Part shown: in pieces, positions 16,099 through 24,763 of the stretch | Numbering within the stretch: the stretch's first letter is position 1 | How the letters are laid out: each line of letters starts with the position of its first letter | Assembly (NCBI GenBank): GCA_023439305.1 | Contig: JAEXOO010000029.1 | Coordinates: 124,001-188,000 of the forward strand | DNA: 64,000 nt | Source of the DNA: Pseudomonadota bacterium | GTDB lineage: Bacteria; Pseudomonadota; Gammaproteobacteria; Burkholderiales; Burkholderiaceae_B | Direction of reading: 5' to 3' | Translations under genes and position numbers: made by a program | The notes under the pieces: model-generated | Told to the model about the DNA's origin: nothing | Database searches by the model: none | The model's input: only the letters and a program-made list of their open reading frames with translations

Positions 16099-17183
16099 CC
16101 CGGCAGAAGAGTGCGATCCACGAATCGGGCGTTTCCAGTAGCACAGCACAGCCGGCCTTGCCGGCTGTAACGCTCCTCGAGGCCTCGACGAAGTACCTGG
16201 AGCAAAAGCTCGAGAAAGGCATGCCGTCAGCTGAAACCGACGTCTACCTTCTCGCGCCGGTGGTTGAAATGCTCGGCTCTTTAACATTGGAGGAGATTTG
16301 CAACGAAACGGTCGAACCGTTCATCACGGCGCGTCGGGCGCAGGACATCAAGAACAAATCAATCAATAATGCGCTGTCCTGCATCAACCGAATCTGCAAA
16401 CTGGCCGCTACGAAGTGGCGCCACACGGGCACCACTCATCCTTGGCTGGCAACGCTGGCGACCCTGGATCTGCTGGATCTTGAAGATCAAAGGCCACCAC
16501 GACCAATAACCTGGTCGGAGCAGCGCTCGCTGTTCGAACACTTGCCACCTCACTTGGCTAACATGGCTGAATTCGTTCTGAACAGCGGTGTACGCAAGAA
16601 CGTCGTGTGTCAGCTGCATTGGAAATGGGAGGTTCGCGTAAAGATCCGGCCTGGTCTGGAAATATCAGTGTTCGTTGTGCCCAGGTTATACGTCAAAGGC
16701 CGAAAGCGTGAACGCGTGCTTATTTGCAACTCAGTGGCTCAAAAGATCATTGATGCGCAGCGTGGAAGGCACCCTGATCGGGTGTTTACCTATTACAAGC
16801 AGGTTAAGGCTGGCAGCGGCAAGACGCCGAAGTATCTGCCGGTCGCAGACATGCACAACACAGCCTGGCAGCGGGCAAGGAAAGATGCTGGACTGGATGA
16901 TTTACACGTGCATGACCTTCGGCACACCGTTGGCATGAGATTGCGCCACGCGGGCGTATCCGAGCGGACCCAGGACGAGATCCTGTGGCATTCCCGTAAA
17001 GACATGACGGCGCATTATGCGGTCGCGCAGATCCGCGAGGTGTATGACGCTCTGGAATTGATCACGCAGGAAGGCCAAGCGGGCGAAACGCTCAACTTGT
17101 TAGCTATCGTGCGGCGTGCTCAAATGGCATCTGTGCCGGCGCAACTCACACAAAACTCACACATCCAGAAAAAAACCGCCTAG
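15963..17183 (+). CDS. int: Tyrosine-recombinase phage integrase
   Basis: This 406-aa enzyme carries all expected catalytic residues: Arg211, probable Lys246, His317-x-x-Arg320 (HDLRH), His343 (LWHS) and Tyr352 (HYAV). The N-terminal KWKVDCQYRGQKIRKRGF segment is the arm-binding domain, and 70-165 is a core-binding SAM-like region. It would integrate and excise the prophage at the adjacent tRNA-Arg. An AAGGAA ribosome site precedes the ATG. The stop codon lies inside the stem of a leftward terminator. Confidence 0.93.
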   Translation: MATRSRRQRGISPDLGDKWKVDCQYRGQKIRKRGFTDYRSAEEFLTRQKSAIHESGVSSSTAQPALPAVTLLEASTKYLEQKLEKGMPSAETDVYLLAPVVEMLGSLTLEEICNETVEPFITARRAQDIKNKSINNALSCINRICKLAATKWRHTGTTHPWLATLATLDLLDLEDQRPPRPITWSEQRSLFEHLPPHLANMAEFVLNSGVRKNVVCQLHWKWEVRVKIRPGLEISVFVVPRLYVKGRKRERVLICNSVAQKIIDAQRGRHPDRVFTYYKQVKAGSGKTPKYLPVADMHNTAWQRARKDAGLDDLHVHDLRHTVGMRLRHAGVSERTQDEILWHSRKDMTAHYAVAQIREVYDALELITQEGQAGETLNLLAIVRRAQMASVPAQLTQNSHIQKKTA

Positions 17184-17204
17184 AGAGTTGGAGCTCTAGG
17201 CGGT
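17171..17204 (-). terminator. Rho-independent terminator for tRNA-Arg, overlapping int end
   Basis: An 11-bp perfect stem (ACCGCCTAGAG / CTCTAGGCGGT, 17175-17185 and 17194-17204) with an eight-base loop is followed on the minus strand by seven T residues (A-run 17169-17175). It would end leftward transcription from the tRNA-Arg at 17233-17309. The int stop TAG is within the left arm, so the hairpin belongs to phage-side DNA if the att core lies in the tRNA. Confidence 0.8.
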
Positions 17205-17309
17205 CTAACTAGCTGATATCACTAGTAAATTCTGGCGCGGCTGGCAGGATTCGAACCCACGACCCCTTGGTTCGTAGCCAAGTACTCTATCCAACTGAGC
17301 TACAGCCGC
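17184..17309. other. Probable right attachment region (attR side) at tRNA-Arg
   Basis: The integrase gene ends 49 bases from the 3' end of a tRNA-Arg gene facing it, the usual layout when a tyrosine integrase uses the 3' half of a tRNA as attB. The crossover core should repeat the tRNA 3' end at the other prophage boundary, which is outside the window, so exact core bounds cannot be given. Confidence 0.6.
17233..17309 (-). tRNA. tRNA-Arg (anticodon ACG), copy 1
   Basis: On the minus strand a complete 77-nt cloverleaf is read: acceptor GCGGCTG / CAGCCGC, D-arm GCTC/GAGT, anticodon stem CTTGG/CCAAG with loop CTACGAA, T-arm GTGGG-TTCGAAT-CCTGC, and encoded CCA. The ACG anticodon decodes CGN arginine codons after A-to-I editing. 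It is identical to the copy at 17441-17517 and lies next to the phage integrase. Confidence 0.97.
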
Positions 17310-17319
17310 AAAGACGATT

Positions 17320-17347
17320 ATTATAAGTCGTCTTGGAGTTTTTGCAA
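17320..17347 (-). promoter_or_regulatory. Promoter of tRNA-Arg copy 1
   Basis: On the minus strand TTGCAA (17342-17347) is separated by 16 bases from TATAAT (17320-17325), a perfect -10. Transcription would start near 17312, a few bases before the mature tRNA end at 17309. This gives copy 1 its own promoter after the terminator of copy 2. Confidence 0.72.
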
Positions 17348-17400
17348 GTTGTTTTTGAAAAATGCCGCAACGACATAAAACAGGAACAACATTGCGCTTC

Positions 17401-17432
17401 AAAAAAAATCTTCCCGCTGAACGGGAAGATTT
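17401..17432 (-). terminator. Terminator after tRNA-Arg copy 2
   Basis: The inverted repeat AAATCTTCCCG-CTGAA-CGGGAAGATTT (17406-17432) is followed on the minus strand by eight Ts (17401-17408). It lies nine bases past the 3' end of the second tRNA and would stop its leftward transcript before copy 1. Confidence 0.85.
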
Positions 17433-17440
17433 CTTGAAAC

Positions 17441-17517
17441 TGGCGCGGCTGGCAGGATTCGAACCCACGACCCCTTGGTTCGTAGCCAAGTACTCTATCC
17501 AACTGAGCTACAGCCGC
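17441..17517 (-). tRNA. tRNA-Arg (anticodon ACG), copy 2
   Basis: This 77-nt gene is identical to the copy at 17233-17309, including the anticodon loop CTACGAA and encoded CCA. The flanking sequences differ between the two copies, with separate promoters and terminators. They are therefore an ordinary tandem pair and not a recent duplication of the whole unit. Confidence 0.97.
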
Positions 17518-17529
17518 TAAAGAAGTAGA

Positions 17530-17558
17530 ACTATAACACGGGTTTTTGGGTGTGTCAC
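17530..17558 (-). promoter_or_regulatory. Promoter of tRNA-Arg copy 2
   Basis: On the minus strand GTGACA (17553-17558), a 17-base spacer and TATAGT (17530-17535) form a sigma-70 promoter just upstream of the tRNA, with a predicted start about five bases before the mature end. Confidence 0.65.
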
Positions 17559-17740
17559 GAAAATGTCGTAATTTTTTTCTGAAATCTGGATCAAAAGAAT
17601 AGTCATGAGGGCCTGAGCTGCTCGCGGATCTGCATCGGCTGCAGAATGTGTGGGCTCGATGACGAGAGGGCCACGTGGCGTCGGCTTGCTCCCCGTGACA
17701 CAAACGCGCATCATTACGCCATTGTTTTGGAGCCGACTGG

Positions 17741-18910
17741 ATGGACCTCTCGAAAATTACCTGCACTGAAGATTTCCGGCTCGTGGCCCAGCGCCGCGTG
17801 CCCAAGATGTTCTACGATTACGCCGACTCCGGATCCTGGACGCAAAGTACCTATCGGGCCAACGAAGAAGACTTTCAAAAGTTGAAGTTTCGCCAGCGGG
17901 TGGCGGTGGACATCCAGAGCCGATCCTTGAAATCTACCCTGCTGGGTCAGGAAGTGGCCATGCCGATGGCCTTGTCGCCGACGGGCTTGACCGGCATGCA
18001 GCATGCCGATGGCGAAATGCTTGCCGCCCTGGCGGCACGCGATTTCGGCATACCCTTTACGCTGTCCACCATGAGCGTGTGTTCTATTGAAGATGTGGCG
18101 CAGGCCACGCGCTCGCCGTTCTGGTTTCAGCTGTATGTAATGCGTGACCGCAGCTTCATCGAAAACCTGATCGCCCGCGCCAAGGCGGCCCAATGCTCCG
18201 CGCTGGTGCTGACCTTGGATCTGCAGGTGCTGGGGCAGCGCCACAAGGACATCAAGAACGGTCTGTCCACGCCGCCCAGGCCCACGCTGCGCAATCTGCT
18301 CAATCTGGCTACCAAGCCTTACTGGTGCCGCCATATGCTGGCCACGCGCCGGCGCACCTTTGGCAATATCGTCGGGCATGCCAAGGGCGTGTCGGACCTC
18401 AGCTCCCTGTCCACCTGGACAGCGGAGCAGTTCGACCCCTCACTGAATTGGGCCGATATCGAATGGATCAAGAAGGTCTGGGGCGGCAAGTTGATCGTCA
18501 AGGGCATCATGGATGCCGACGATGCGCGCCTGGCTGTGGACAGCGGCGCGGATGCGCTCATTATTTCCAATCACGGCGGGCGCCAGCTGGATGGAGCGCC
18601 CTCGTCCATTTCCTGCCTGCCGGCGATTTCGCAGGCGGTGGGCGACCGTATCGAGGTATTGGTGGACGGCGGCATACGCTCCGGCCAGGATGTGCTGCGC
18701 GCCCGCGCTCTGGGCGCCCAGGGCGCCATGATAGGCCGGGCCTTTTTGTATGCGCTGGGCGCAGCGGGTCAGGCGGGCGTCTCGCGCCTGCTGCAACTCA
18801 TGGCCAACGAAATGGATGTGTCCATGGCTTTTTGCGGGCGCACGTCGGTGGACAAGGTGGATCGCTCTATCTTGCTCAATCCCGATATTTTCGATCGTCC
18901 CGGTTACTGA
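17741..18910 (+). CDS. FMN-dependent alpha-hydroxy-acid dehydrogenase (LldD family), paralog 1
   Basis: This 389-aa protein is a glycolate oxidase / L-lactate dehydrogenase type TIM barrel. Visible marks are RVPKMFYDYADSG at the N-terminus, the FMN-binding SPTGLTG, the substrate/FMN His-Arg in SNHGGRQLDG (about residues 270-279) and VDGGIRSGQD. It would oxidise a 2-hydroxy acid and pass electrons to quinone or oxygen. It stands alone with no permease or regulator, so the substrate is less certain than for the copy at 60866-62005. A GGAG site lies ten bases before the ATG. Its end overlaps the convergent gene by seven bases. Confidence 0.85.
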   Translation: MDLSKITCTEDFRLVAQRRVPKMFYDYADSGSWTQSTYRANEEDFQKLKFRQRVAVDIQSRSLKSTLLGQEVAMPMALSPTGLTGMQHADGEMLAALAARDFGIPFTLSTMSVCSIEDVAQATRSPFWFQLYVMRDRSFIENLIARAKAAQCSALVLTLDLQVLGQRHKDIKNGLSTPPRPTLRNLLNLATKPYWCRHMLATRRRTFGNIVGHAKGVSDLSSLSTWTAEQFDPSLNWADIEWIKKVWGGKLIVKGIMDADDARLAVDSGADALIISNHGGRQLDGAPSSISCLPAISQAVGDRIEVLVDGGIRSGQDVLRARALGAQGAMIGRAFLYALGAAGQAGVSRLLQLMANEMDVSMAFCGRTSVDKVDRSILLNPDIFDRPGY

Positions 18911-19917
18911 GTGCCGGTGTGCAGCGGTCCGGGTTGGGCGGGCAGGTGACCTCGGCCATGCGGCTGATCCAGATCCAGCATCGGTCCGGCCGGCACAATG
19001 CCTGTCGGATTGATATGCCGGTGGCTGACGTAATAGTGCGTCTTGATGTGGTCCAGGCACACTGTGCCGGCCACGCCCGGCATCTGGTAGAGCTCCAGCA
19101 GGTAGTGCCACAAGTTCGGATAATCGAACAGGCGGCGCACATTGCACTTGAAATGGCTTACATACACGGGGTCGAAGCGGATCAGAGTGGTAAACAGGCG
19201 CCAGTCAGCTTCAGTCAGGCGGGTGCCGACCAGGTAACGCTGACGGCTCAGCAGGGCTTCCAGCCCGTCCAGGGCTGAAAACAAGGCTTGCACGGCCAGC
19301 TCGTAGGCTGGCTGAGTGGTGGCGAAGCCTGCTTTGTAGACACCATTGTTGATGCTGTCGTAGACCTGGGCGTTCATGGCGTCGATCTGTTCCAGCAGTT
19401 CGGCCGGCGCCATGTCCAGCTTGCGTGCGCCCAGATCGTCAAAGGCGCTGTTGAAGATCCGCATGATGTCGGCGGATTCATTGTTCAGTATGGTGTTGCG
19501 CTGCTTATCCCAGAGCACGGGCACGGTTACCCGTCCGGTATAGCCGGGCTTGGCCCGCTGATAGAGCTGGTACAGGAACTGGGCATCCATTACCGGGTCG
19601 CCTACGACGCCGCCTCCCGGCTCGAAGGTCCAGCCCTGTTGGCCCATCACGGGGTTCACGACGGATACGCCAACCAGATCTTGCAGGCCCTTGAGCTCGC
19701 GCATGATCAGCGCGCGGTGGGCCCAGGGGCAGGCCAGCGACACAAAAAGATGGTAGCGGCCCGCTTGCGCGAGATGAGCGGTCTGCTCGCGGGGGCCTGG
19801 GCGGCCGTCCGGCGTGATCCAGTCGCGAAACTGGGACTGGACGCGTTTGAATTCGCCGGAGACCTTGCCGGTGACGGGTTCCTCGGTGTTCCAGATTCCA
19901 TCGACCAGCATGCCCAT
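18904..19917 (-). CDS. yqjG: Glutathionyl-hydroquinone reductase (YqjG/Xi-class GST)
   Basis: This 337-aa protein belongs to the Xi-class glutathione transferases that reduce S-glutathionyl-hydroquinones. The key site is Cys63 in LACPWAHR. Further marks are an NNESADIMRIFN glutathione-binding segment and an all-helical C-terminal domain with TEADWRLFTTLIRFD. An AAGGAG site lies just before the ATG. The gene is downstream of wrbA on the same strand with a 25-base gap; the pair suggests quinone detoxification. The last 45 residues beyond the family core are Pro/His-rich. Confidence 0.9.
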   Translation of the reverse strand: MGMLVDGIWNTEEPVTGKVSGEFKRVQSQFRDWITPDGRPGPREQTAHLAQAGRYHLFVSLACPWAHRALIMRELKGLQDLVGVSVVNPVMGQQGWTFEPGGGVVGDPVMDAQFLYQLYQRAKPGYTGRVTVPVLWDKQRNTILNNESADIMRIFNSAFDDLGARKLDMAPAELLEQIDAMNAQVYDSINNGVYKAGFATTQPAYELAVQALFSALDGLEALLSRQRYLVGTRLTEADWRLFTTLIRFDPVYVSHFKCNVRRLFDYPNLWHYLLELYQMPGVAGTVCLDHIKTHYYVSHRHINPTGIVPAGPMLDLDQPHGRGHLPAQPGPLHTGTQ

Positions 19918-19942
19918 ACCTACTCCTTTAAGAATTTACTAT

Positions 19943-20542
19943 TTACCCCTTAAGTTTAAGGGTGATCTCGGCCACATGATTGCCCTGATAGCGCGCGCCG
20001 TCCAGTTCGTTCTGTGAGGGTTGCCGGGAGCCGTCGCCGCCGGCCAGGGTGGAGGCCCCGTAGGGACTGCCGCCGGTGACCTCGTCCAGGCGCGTCTGGC
20101 CTTCGAAGCTGTACGGAAGGCCTACCACCACCATGCCGAAGTGCAGCAGGTTGTGGATGATGGACAGCAGCGTCAGCTCCTGGCCGCCATGCTGGGTGGC
20201 GGTGGAGGTGAAGGCGGCGCCGACTTTGCCGTTCAGGGCTCCGCGCGCCCACAGGCCGCCCGCCTGGTCCAGGAAGCTGGCCATTTGCGAGCTGATCCGG
20301 CCAAAGCGTGTACCCGTGCCTACGATGATGGCGTCGTAATGTTCCAGGTCGGCCACTGTGGCGATCGGCGCTTCCTGATCCAGCTTGAAATGCGCGGCTT
20401 TGGCCACGGCCTCCGGAACCAGTTCGGGAACGCGCTTGACGTCGACCGTCGCACCTGCGCTGCGTGCGCCTTCGGCAACGGCCTGAGCCATTTTTTCAAC
20501 GTGGCCGTAGGCGGAATAATAGAGAACAAGGATTTTTGCCAT
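19943..20542 (-). CDS. wrbA: NAD(P)H:quinone oxidoreductase WrbA
   Basis: This 199-aa flavodoxin-like protein begins MAKILVLYYSAYGHVEKMA, with the FMN phosphate loop YSAYGHVEKMA. It has GTGTRFGRISSQMASFLDQ and TSTATQHGGQE, both conserved in WrbA, which reduces quinones by two electrons as a tetramer. The longer frame up to 20626 is rejected because the family starts at this ATG. It is probably co-transcribed with the downstream hydroquinone reductase gene. Confidence 0.93.
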   Translation of the reverse strand: MAKILVLYYSAYGHVEKMAQAVAEGARSAGATVDVKRVPELVPEAVAKAAHFKLDQEAPIATVADLEHYDAIIVGTGTRFGRISSQMASFLDQAGGLWARGALNGKVGAAFTSTATQHGGQELTLLSIIHNLLHFGMVVVGLPYSFEGQTRLDEVTGGSPYGASTLAGGDGSRQPSQNELDGARYQGNHVAEITLKLKG

Positions 20543-20719
20543 CTGATCTGCTCCGAAAGTTGGACCGAGTGAATCGGCGGCGGCGTGCCGCCAGTCCGGT
20601 GAGATTCGGATCTGGCGTATCGGCACTGCTCCGTGCCTGCATCATAGATTCTGGCGCGGCGCTTTGCCAGTGGGCGCTTGTCTTGCGTTCAGGCGCCGGC
20701 CAGTCGGGCGACGGCGGGA

Positions 20720-21127
20720 TCAGGCCGGCAGGAGGGCGTAGGTGGTGGTGGCGTGGGCCACCAGGCGGCCCTGCTCATCCAGCAGCTTGATATCGCCGAA
20801 AGCCAGGCTTTTTCCGCGCTTGAGCACCTGTGCGTGCACTCTGACATCTCCCTGGCTGACAGGGCGAACGAAGCTGGTGTTCAGGGATACGGTGGTCATG
20901 GGGCGGAATTCGCCCAGGCTGCTGCTGACGGCGAGCACCATGGCCGTATCGGCGGCGGCCATATAGACCTGTCCGCAGATCACCCCGGCCACATGCGTGA
21001 TCTGGTCGGAGAAGGGCAGGCGCAGGGTGACGCTGCCTTCGCCGATCTGTTCGACCTGCAGTTTCAGGGCCTGCACCCAGGGTGCGAACAGGGTGTCCAG
21101 AGATTGGCGGGCGAGGAGAATGTCCAT
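20720..21127 (-). CDS. PaaI/YigI-type hotdog thioesterase
   Basis: This 135-aa protein has a single hotdog fold in sequence: GEGSVTLRLPFSDQITHVAGVICG, then AADTAMVLAVSS, SLNTSFVRPVSQGDVRVHAQV and a C-terminal HATTTYALL strand. It probably hydrolyses an acyl-CoA, but the substrate cannot be named. It is the downstream neighbour of the I78 inhibitor gene, six bases away, and may share its transcript. Confidence 0.82.
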   Translation of the reverse strand: MDILLARQSLDTLFAPWVQALKLQVEQIGEGSVTLRLPFSDQITHVAGVICGQVYMAAADTAMVLAVSSSLGEFRPMTTVSLNTSFVRPVSQGDVRVHAQVLKRGKSLAFGDIKLLDEQGRLVAHATTTYALLPA

Positions 21128-21133
21128 GCCGAA

Positions 21134-21457
21134 TCAGCCGCAGTAGACCGAGATGATACGGTTCTGCTCATCCACGCGGATGCTCAGGCGGCTTGCGTCG
21201 TAGTCGGTGGTGTACATACGGTCTGGAACCAGTACGCGCGCCTGCGCGGCGCCGGCCTGGCGGACCAGTCGCTGGACCTGGTTGCCGGATGCTTCCTGGC
21301 CGGCGGGGTTCAGGACATCGGCATTGCAGATGCCGCCTTCGGGGTTGGATGCTTGCGAGGAGGGCGAGGCGGCGCTTTGCGTGGCCGATCCGCCCGTGGC
21401 GGTGCAGGCGGCCAGAAATACGGCCGGCAGCAGAGTCAGAAGGAAAGTAGGGCGCAT
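21134..21457 (-). CDS. I78-family peptidase inhibitor lipoprotein
   Basis: This 107-aa protein has a lipoprotein signal ending LAAC (Cys18) and a Ser/Ala-rich linker. The compact domain ends DYDASRLSIRVDEQNRIISVYCG, the hallmark of the I78 potato-inhibitor-like family that blocks serine proteases. It would be tethered to the cell envelope, where it may protect the cell from its own or foreign proteases. Confidence 0.85.
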   Translation of the reverse strand: MRPTFLLTLLPAVFLAACTATGGSATQSAASPSSQASNPEGGICNADVLNPAGQEASGNQVQRLVRQAGAAQARVLVPDRMYTTDYDASRLSIRVDEQNRIISVYCG

Positions 21458-21527
21458 GGAGGTTCCTTGAAAACATCAAGCCTGAAGCAACAATGATACC
21501 TTTTCTGCGTCCGATGCCTAGCGCGAT

Positions 21528-22118
21528 TCATCGGGGACTTCCGGCTTTCCTGCCCCAGCCCGCGGATGCGTCGGGGTGGCCGGCAATAGCGTAGCGCAGG
21601 GGCGCTTGCGCCCAGTCGCCGGCATAGTCCACGCCGACCCGAGGGCCGATGCGAACATGTTCCAGAGGCAGCGCTGGCGCATCCAGCAGGTGCAGAGCGG
21701 GGGTGCAGGCGTCGGCGCCGTTGTAGTCTCTGTCTATGCCTAGTCCGCGGCACAGGCGGCCGGGACCGGACAGGGACGGGGAGGACGGAGCGGGCATGCT
21801 TGCGGCGCGCAGCAGAACAGCGGTGCCGTCGCCTTCGACGCCGCTGACCAGATTGAGGCAGTGATGCATGCCGTAGATCAGGTACACATAGGCGTGGCCG
21901 GCCTGGCCGAACATGACGCGGGTGCGGGGCGTAATGCCGCGGCGGCTGTGGGCCGCCTGGTCTTGTGGGCCCAGATAGGCTTCGGTTTCGACGATCATGG
22001 CCTGGCGCAGGCCGCGCTCGTCATCCAGCACCAGAGTCTTACCCAACAGCTCCAGCGCTACAATGCGTGCGTCCCGGGCGAAGAAATCACGCGGCAGCCA
22101 AATCGTGCTGTCAGGCAT
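21528..22118 (-). CDS. DNA-3-methyladenine glycosylase (AAG/MPG family)
   Basis: This 196-aa protein belongs to the AAG/MPG alkyladenine glycosylase family, with LPRDFFARDARIVALELLGK, the catalytic segment IVETEAYLGPQDQAAHSRRG, and YVYLIYGMHHCLNLV. It removes alkylated adenines and related bases as the first step of base excision repair. Its start overlaps the end of the deaminase gene upstream by eight bases. Confidence 0.92.
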   Translation of the reverse strand: MPDSTIWLPRDFFARDARIVALELLGKTLVLDDERGLRQAMIVETEAYLGPQDQAAHSRRGITPRTRVMFGQAGHAYVYLIYGMHHCLNLVSGVEGDGTAVLLRAASMPAPSSPSLSGPGRLCRGLGIDRDYNGADACTPALHLLDAPALPLEHVRIGPRVGVDYAGDWAQAPLRYAIAGHPDASAGWGRKAGSPR

Positions 22119-23163
22119 GGGGTGCGGGCACCGCCGCCAGCCGATCCAGCCATTGCCGGCGTTGCGCTTCGGGCAGGAAAGAAGATCGAAGACTGTTGGC
22201 GGCCAACGTGCGCAGCTCTTCCGCCTGCAGGCTCAGCGCCTGCGCGGTCTGCATATAGTTGTCCAGTACGTAGCCGCCGAAATAGGCCGGGTCGTCGGAG
22301 TTGACGGTGACGTTCAGCCCCTGGTCCAGCAGGCGCCTCAGATTGTGCTGGTCCAGGCTGTGAAACACCTTGAGCTTGAGGTTGGACAGTGGACAGACCG
22401 TCAGCGGCACGGCCTGTTCGATCAGGCGGCGCATCAGCTGGGGATCGTCCTCGCTGCGCACGCCGTGGTCGATGCGCTCGACCTTGAGCAGGTCCAGAGC
22501 GTCACGCACATAGTCGGCGGGTCCCTCTTCGCCGGCGTGCGCCACCAGGCGAAAGCCCAGCTCGCGGCAGCGAGCATAAATGCGTTCAAATTTGGCGGGC
22601 GGGTTGCCTTTCTCGGCGGAGTCCAGGCCTATAGCGATCCACAGGTCAGCATAGGTTTCGCGCAGCGGCAGGGCGGCTTCCAGAGTGGCGAAGGCCTCGT
22701 CCTCGCTCAGGTGGCGCAGAAAGCTCAGGATCAGATAGCTGCTGAGGCCCAGTTCCTGGCGGGCCTGGCGGGCGGCGCCGGCAATGCCGGCGAAGATGGT
22801 TTCCATGGCCACGCCCCGCACCGTATGGGTTTGCGGGTCGAACATGATTTCCGCGTGCACCACGCCGTCGTCATGGGCGCGGCGCAGATAGGCCATGGTC
22901 ATGTCGAAGAAGTCCTGCTCCGTGATCAGCACGCCCGCACCGGCGTAATACAGGTCCAGAAAGGACTGCAGGTCCGTAAACTGGTAGGCGGCCCGCAGGC
23001 TTTCCACGTCCGGGTATGGCAGGCTGACGCCGTTGCGCTGGGCCAGACTGAAGATCAGCTCGGGTTCCAGCGTGCCTTCAATGTGCAGGTGCAGCTCGGC
23101 CTTGGGCAGGGCGCGCACGAATGGGCGCAGGGACTGAAGAGTGGCGGTCACGTCGGGCTCCAT
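22111..23163 (-). CDS. Adenine/adenosine deaminase
   Basis: This protein of about 350 aa has zinc ligands in ELHLHIEGTLEPE (HxH), HAGEEG, IDHGVR and NSDDPA, the full metal site of the adenosine/AMP deaminase superfamily. The IEGTLEPE and PLSNLKLKV segments resemble adenine deaminases (Aah1 type) more than true adenosine deaminases, so adenine is the likelier substrate. It would feed purine salvage through hypoxanthine. The ATG at 23163 is preferred to a TTG nine bases earlier. Confidence 0.88.
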   Translation of the reverse strand: MEPDVTATLQSLRPFVRALPKAELHLHIEGTLEPELIFSLAQRNGVSLPYPDVESLRAAYQFTDLQSFLDLYYAGAGVLITEQDFFDMTMAYLRRAHDDGVVHAEIMFDPQTHTVRGVAMETIFAGIAGAARQARQELGLSSYLILSFLRHLSEDEAFATLEAALPLRETYADLWIAIGLDSAEKGNPPAKFERIYARCRELGFRLVAHAGEEGPADYVRDALDLLKVERIDHGVRSEDDPQLMRRLIEQAVPLTVCPLSNLKLKVFHSLDQHNLRRLLDQGLNVTVNSDDPAYFGGYVLDNYMQTAQALSLQAEELRTLAANSLRSSFLPEAQRRQWLDRLAAVPAPHA

Positions 23164-23208
23164 GAATGACAAGACTGCCTGTCATTATACGGAGCGCGCG
23201 CTGTTCGG

Positions 23209-23583
23209 TCAGGGGCGGCGCAGAGCGCCTGCCGCCAGCGCCAGCCAGGCTAATATCATCGCGACGCCGCCGATGGGCGTAATGGCGCCCAGCCATTTGA
23301 TGCCGCTCAGCACCAGCGCATACAGGCTGCCGCTGAAGATCAGCACACCCGCCAGCATCAGTGCAGCGCTGCGCGCCTGCCAGGCGCGACTCAGGCAGGG
23401 GCCCAGAGCGGCTACCAGCAGCAGGCCCAGCCCGTGCAGCATCTGGTAGAGCACAGCGGTCTGCCAGACGGCCAGGGCGGTATCGTTGACCAGGGAGCGC
23501 AGGGCGTGAGCGCCGAACGCCCCCAGCCCGACTCCCAATGCCAGGACCAGGGCGCCGGCGGCGATGATGGATCGAGTATTCAT
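23209..23583 (-). CDS. DUF423 membrane protein (YgdD-like)
   Basis: This 124-aa integral membrane protein has four predicted helices and the DUF423 features GVGLGAFGAHAL, VWQTAVLYQMLHGLGLLLV and GSLYALVLSGIKWLGAITPIGG. Its function in bacteria is not established. I start it at the ATG at 23583, which gives a normal hydrophobic N-terminus; the frame extends further but with no membrane-protein character. It diverges from corA across about 118 bases. Confidence 0.85.
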   Translation of the reverse strand: MNTRSIIAAGALVLALGVGLGAFGAHALRSLVNDTALAVWQTAVLYQMLHGLGLLLVAALGPCLSRAWQARSAALMLAGVLIFSGSLYALVLSGIKWLGAITPIGGVAMILAWLALAAGALRRP

Positions 23584-23701
23584 GTTTATCCTTGCAAGGA
23601 GCAGTCCGGTGAAGGCGCAAGGCCGTTGTGCCCCTGGGCGGCGGAGCTCATACCGGGTGCTATTATCAGACAAAAAACAGCATAGCTTGCAAGGAGCGTG
23701 C

Positions 23702-24706
23702 ATGGATGTAATGGATTCCTTGGCTCAGGACGATTCCGCCGCGATTGTGGCCGCCTTTCGGTATCGGTCGGGCCATCCGGCTGAGGCTGTCGATGTGCGT
23801 CGCCTGCCGGCCCGAGAGCTGGGGCAGGACGGTTTTGTCTGGATAGGTTTGAAGGAGCCTTCCGACGAGTTATTGGAATGTGTGGGGGGGCAACTGTGCC
23901 TGCCCACCAAGGCCATCGAAGAGCTGATCTCGCCGCATCGGCGGCCCAAGCTGGTGGAATACAGCAATTGCCTGATCGTCGTGGCGATTACCTTGGGCAT
24001 GAAGGAGCTGCGACCGGCATTCGGCAACACTCAGTTGGTGATAGGTCCGGGGTTTTTGCTGACCGTGCGGCGTGGCTCGAACAGCAATTATCTGGAGCTG
24101 CGCTCACGGCTGGAAAACTCCCCCGAGTTGTTGCAGCGCGGCAGCGACTATGTGGCGTCGGAGTTGTTGGACCTGATAGTCGATCAGTATCTGGTGTCGC
24201 TGGAGCAGATGGAAAAAGCCGTCGAATCCATTGAACAGCAGTTTCTGATCCGCGGTTTCAAGGAAAGCGATGTGCGCCGCATCTACCGGCTGCGCCGCGA
24301 CTTGCTGCGCATTCACACAGGCGTCACGCCTTTGGCCGAATTATGCCGCCGCCTGTCGCGGGTGGAGCTGCCCTACATCGATGCGGACACGCGGGCGTAT
24401 TTCGGCGAGGTGGCCGATCGCATCGCACGTACATCGGAGTTCATCGGCAGCCTGCGCGAAGCGTTGGCCTTCGCTTTTGAAGGGGGGCTGATGATAGGCC
24501 AGATGCAGCAGACCGACACGACCCGCAAGCTGGCGGCCTGGGCGGCCATACTGGCGGTACCCACAGCGGTGGCGGGCATTTATGGCATGAACTTCAAGTT
24601 CATGCCGGAGCTGGACTGGCATTTGGGGTATCCCATGGCCTTGGCGCTGATGGGCGGGGTATGCGGATTTCTGTACTGGAAGTTCAAGAAGGCCAAATGG
24701 CTCTAG
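23702..24706 (+). CDS. corA: CorA-family magnesium/cation transporter
   Basis: This 334-aa protein has a large cytoplasmic N-terminal domain, a long helix region (ESIEQQFLIRGFKESDVRRI) and two C-terminal membrane segments. The pore signature YGMN lies at about 292-296, after the first segment. CorA forms a pentameric channel for Mg2+ (or Co2+/Ni2+). The sequence KFMPELDWHLGYP is the periplasmic loop after GMN. An AAGGAG site precedes the ATG closely. Confidence 0.92.
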   Translation: MDVMDSLAQDDSAAIVAAFRYRSGHPAEAVDVRRLPARELGQDGFVWIGLKEPSDELLECVGGQLCLPTKAIEELISPHRRPKLVEYSNCLIVVAITLGMKELRPAFGNTQLVIGPGFLLTVRRGSNSNYLELRSRLENSPELLQRGSDYVASELLDLIVDQYLVSLEQMEKAVESIEQQFLIRGFKESDVRRIYRLRRDLLRIHTGVTPLAELCRRLSRVELPYIDADTRAYFGEVADRIARTSEFIGSLREALAFAFEGGLMIGQMQQTDTTRKLAAWAAILAVPTAVAGIYGMNFKFMPELDWHLGYPMALALMGGVCGFLYWKFKKAKWL

Positions 24707-24763
24707 GACGTGGCGCCATGAGCGCTGCCGCAGGCCGGGCCATGCAAATGGCAAGGAGGCGTG

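Noticed and set aside
17233..17517. The two identical tRNA-Arg genes as the two att repeats of a small integrated element
   Set aside because: Only 131 bases lie between them, with a normal promoter and terminator and no mobile gene; a host tandem pair is simpler.
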